A program made the position numbers and the translations under genes. The notes below the pieces were generated by a model that saw only the letters and a list, made by a program, of their open reading frames with translations, ran no database searches and was not told the origin of the DNA. From CAZAGT01 sp964484515 (GTDB lineage: Bacteria > Desulfobacterota > DSM-4660 > Desulfatiglandales > HGW-15), in contig CAZAGT010000004.1 of the NCBI GenBank assembly GCA_964484515.1, positions 1-42,644 of the forward strand: a stretch of 42,644 nt of DNA, given 5' to 3'. Positions 41,816 through 42,644 of this stretch are shown here, piece after piece (position 1 is the stretch's first letter; each line of letters starts with the position of its first letter).

Positions 41816-42184
41816 TTACTCTTCGTAGAAGATGTCGAACTCCCCGTCGGTGATGAAGACGCCGATCACGTCACCGTCCTCCGTGGCGCCGTGCTCCATG
41901 ATCTCCCCCTTGGGGAACCAGACCCACGTTCGAGGACCAAAGTCGCCCTTATGAGTACGGAGCACACCGTCAAGGACGAAGATCCCATGGCCACAGGGAT
42001 GCGTATGGGCTGGATTGACCACACCCATAGGATAGCGGATCATCCTGATCTCGGCGCCTGTCTCCGGCTCTGTACGGAGCATGAGGCGTCCGATCTCTGC
42101 CCCCATCTTCGGATTGAAAACCGTGTCCCAGGTACTGAGATCGGAAGTTTGTATCGCATGAAATTCGTTTGGATCTACTGACAT
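41816..42184 (-). CDS. Single-domain cupin protein
   Basis: A 122-residue cupin of the beta-barrel metal-binding fold. The first cupin motif is GVVNPAHTHPCGHGIFVLDG with the usual HxH plus Glu/His layout, and the second is around PKGEIMEHGATEDGDVIGVFI. It may be a small metal-dependent sensor or enzyme. ATG at 42184 follows AGGAGACGCC. It is upstream of the flavin reductase on the same strand with a 206-base gap. Function unknown. Confidence 0.85.
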   Translation of the reverse strand: MSVDPNEFHAIQTSDLSTWDTVFNPKMGAEIGRLMLRTEPETGAEIRMIRYPMGVVNPAHTHPCGHGIFVLDGVLRTHKGDFGPRTWVWFPKGEIMEHGATEDGDVIGVFITDGEFDIFYEE

Positions 42185-42552
42185 AAGGCGTCTCCTGCAA
42201 CATCGTAGTTGTGATCAAATCACCAAGGTAAGCACCTGTGCTAGAGCGCGGGGCGTCTGCCTAAGAATTCAGTCCAACCTCAACACAACGGAGCGCTCAG
42301 CTTGAAACACGATAAAATACCTGATCCCAAACCGTTGTCTCTTCTTGACGCTTCACTTCGTCTCACTCGCGATTTTTCGCTGAGTCCTACTAATTGGGGT
42401 TTTCTCTGATTTGCGATCAGAGTCTCGTATTGACTGTTCGAGGAGGGATTCGCAGCTTCAAAAATTGTTTTGGGATCAACATCCTGTTTCGCTGAAAGAT
42501 ACAATTCAACACCTACAAAATCTCATGAAGACACTGACCATCTGATCGTGGC
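42185..42552. other. Intergenic region without a supported gene
   Basis: About 368 bases between the cupin start and repeat R4. A 74-codon minus frame at 42280-42504 has no ribosome-binding site or family likeness. The cupin promoter should be here but is not evident. Confidence 0.4.
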
Positions 42553-42644
42553 GAAGCTGTCGAAAAACCTATTTCCCTGAGGCTGATGGAAAATGTCCAT
42601 ATGCAAGGCTTCCGAAACCGGGGACCCGCCCCGAAGGGGTGGGG
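42553..42644 (+). repeat. MITE-like element R, copy 4 (subtype II), cut by the window end
   Basis: First 92 bases match copy 3 almost exactly: GAAGCTGTCGAAAAACC start, CTGAGGCTGATGGAAAATGTCC, then ATGCAAGGCTTCCGAAACC and the GC-rich block. The far end lies outside the window. Confidence 0.85.

Noticed and set aside
1..42644. tRNA, rRNA, CRISPR array, transposase or phage genes
   Set aside because: Looked for T-loop GGTTCAAATCC-like signals, regularly spaced identical repeats and transposase or integrase motifs; none was found.

Overview
The window looks like a scaffold from an uncultivated anaerobic bacterium of the Desulfobacterota (old Deltaproteobacteria). Pointers are a DVU0772-family protein, a DUF1847 protein, a multihaem cytochrome fused to a NarI-like membrane domain, CCG-domain iron-sulfur proteins, a four-subunit 2-oxoacid:ferredoxin oxidoreductase, a 4-hydroxybutyryl-CoA dehydratase homologue, and dense intergenic repeats. 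Two runs of 10 N (9743-9752 and 36594-36603) are scaffold gaps, and both fall inside genes. No tRNA, rRNA, CRISPR array, transposase or phage gene was recognised. The taxonomic call is inference from gene content.

Layout. 1-5.3 kb: a broken c-type cytochrome/PD40 propeller gene, a minus-strand run of small genes behind a PilZ-TPR protein, then an FHA-TM-GspB-like fusion. 5.4-10.2 kb: 4-hydroxybutyryl-CoA dehydratase homologue and pcm (minus), then amidohydrolase and histidine phosphatase (plus). 10.4-20.3 kb: a Cys-rich small protein, a LarA-type racemase homologue, an 11-haem cytochrome/NarI fusion, a GlcD-like FAD oxidase, two Fe-S/CCG proteins with a GcvH-like lipoyl protein between them, and a lipoate-protein ligase. 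20.6-25.6 kb: DVU0772 and DUF1847 proteins among repeats, then an EmrA/EmrB pump. 25.6-33.2 kb: a catabolic region (FAH-family hydrolase, HpcH/HpaI aldolase, ferritin-like protein, acylating semialdehyde dehydrogenase on minus; korDABC on plus). 33.4-42.6 kb: glycosyltransferase, diguanylate cyclase with a consensus promoter, DinB protein, polysaccharide deacetylase, nitrilase-family hydrolase, PAS-LuxR regulator, flavin reductase, cupin.

The most interesting block is 11.0-20.3 kb. A 2-hydroxyacid racemase homologue, an FAD/Fe-S 2-hydroxyacid dehydrogenase, an orphan lipoyl carrier with its own ligase, HdrD-like CCG proteins suited to disulfide chemistry, and a membrane multihaem cytochrome would together make a route from a hydroxyacid through a lipoyl dithiol to the quinone or periplasmic pool. 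It recalls the sHdr/LbpA lipoate system of sulfur oxidisers but has an FAD hydroxyacid oxidase where HdrA would be. The assembly as one pathway is inference; the individual families are clear.

Intergenic DNA is full of several dispersed repeat families: a ~225 bp MITE-like element with imperfect terminal inverted repeats (four copies, two subtypes), a covarying hairpin family (three copies), a ~140 bp structured element (two copies, one directly in front of the glcD-like gene), purine-rich TTTGAGG tracts, TTCGAC/GTCGAA hairpins, and ACGAGTNAC-like arrays that start inside the 3' ends of two genes.
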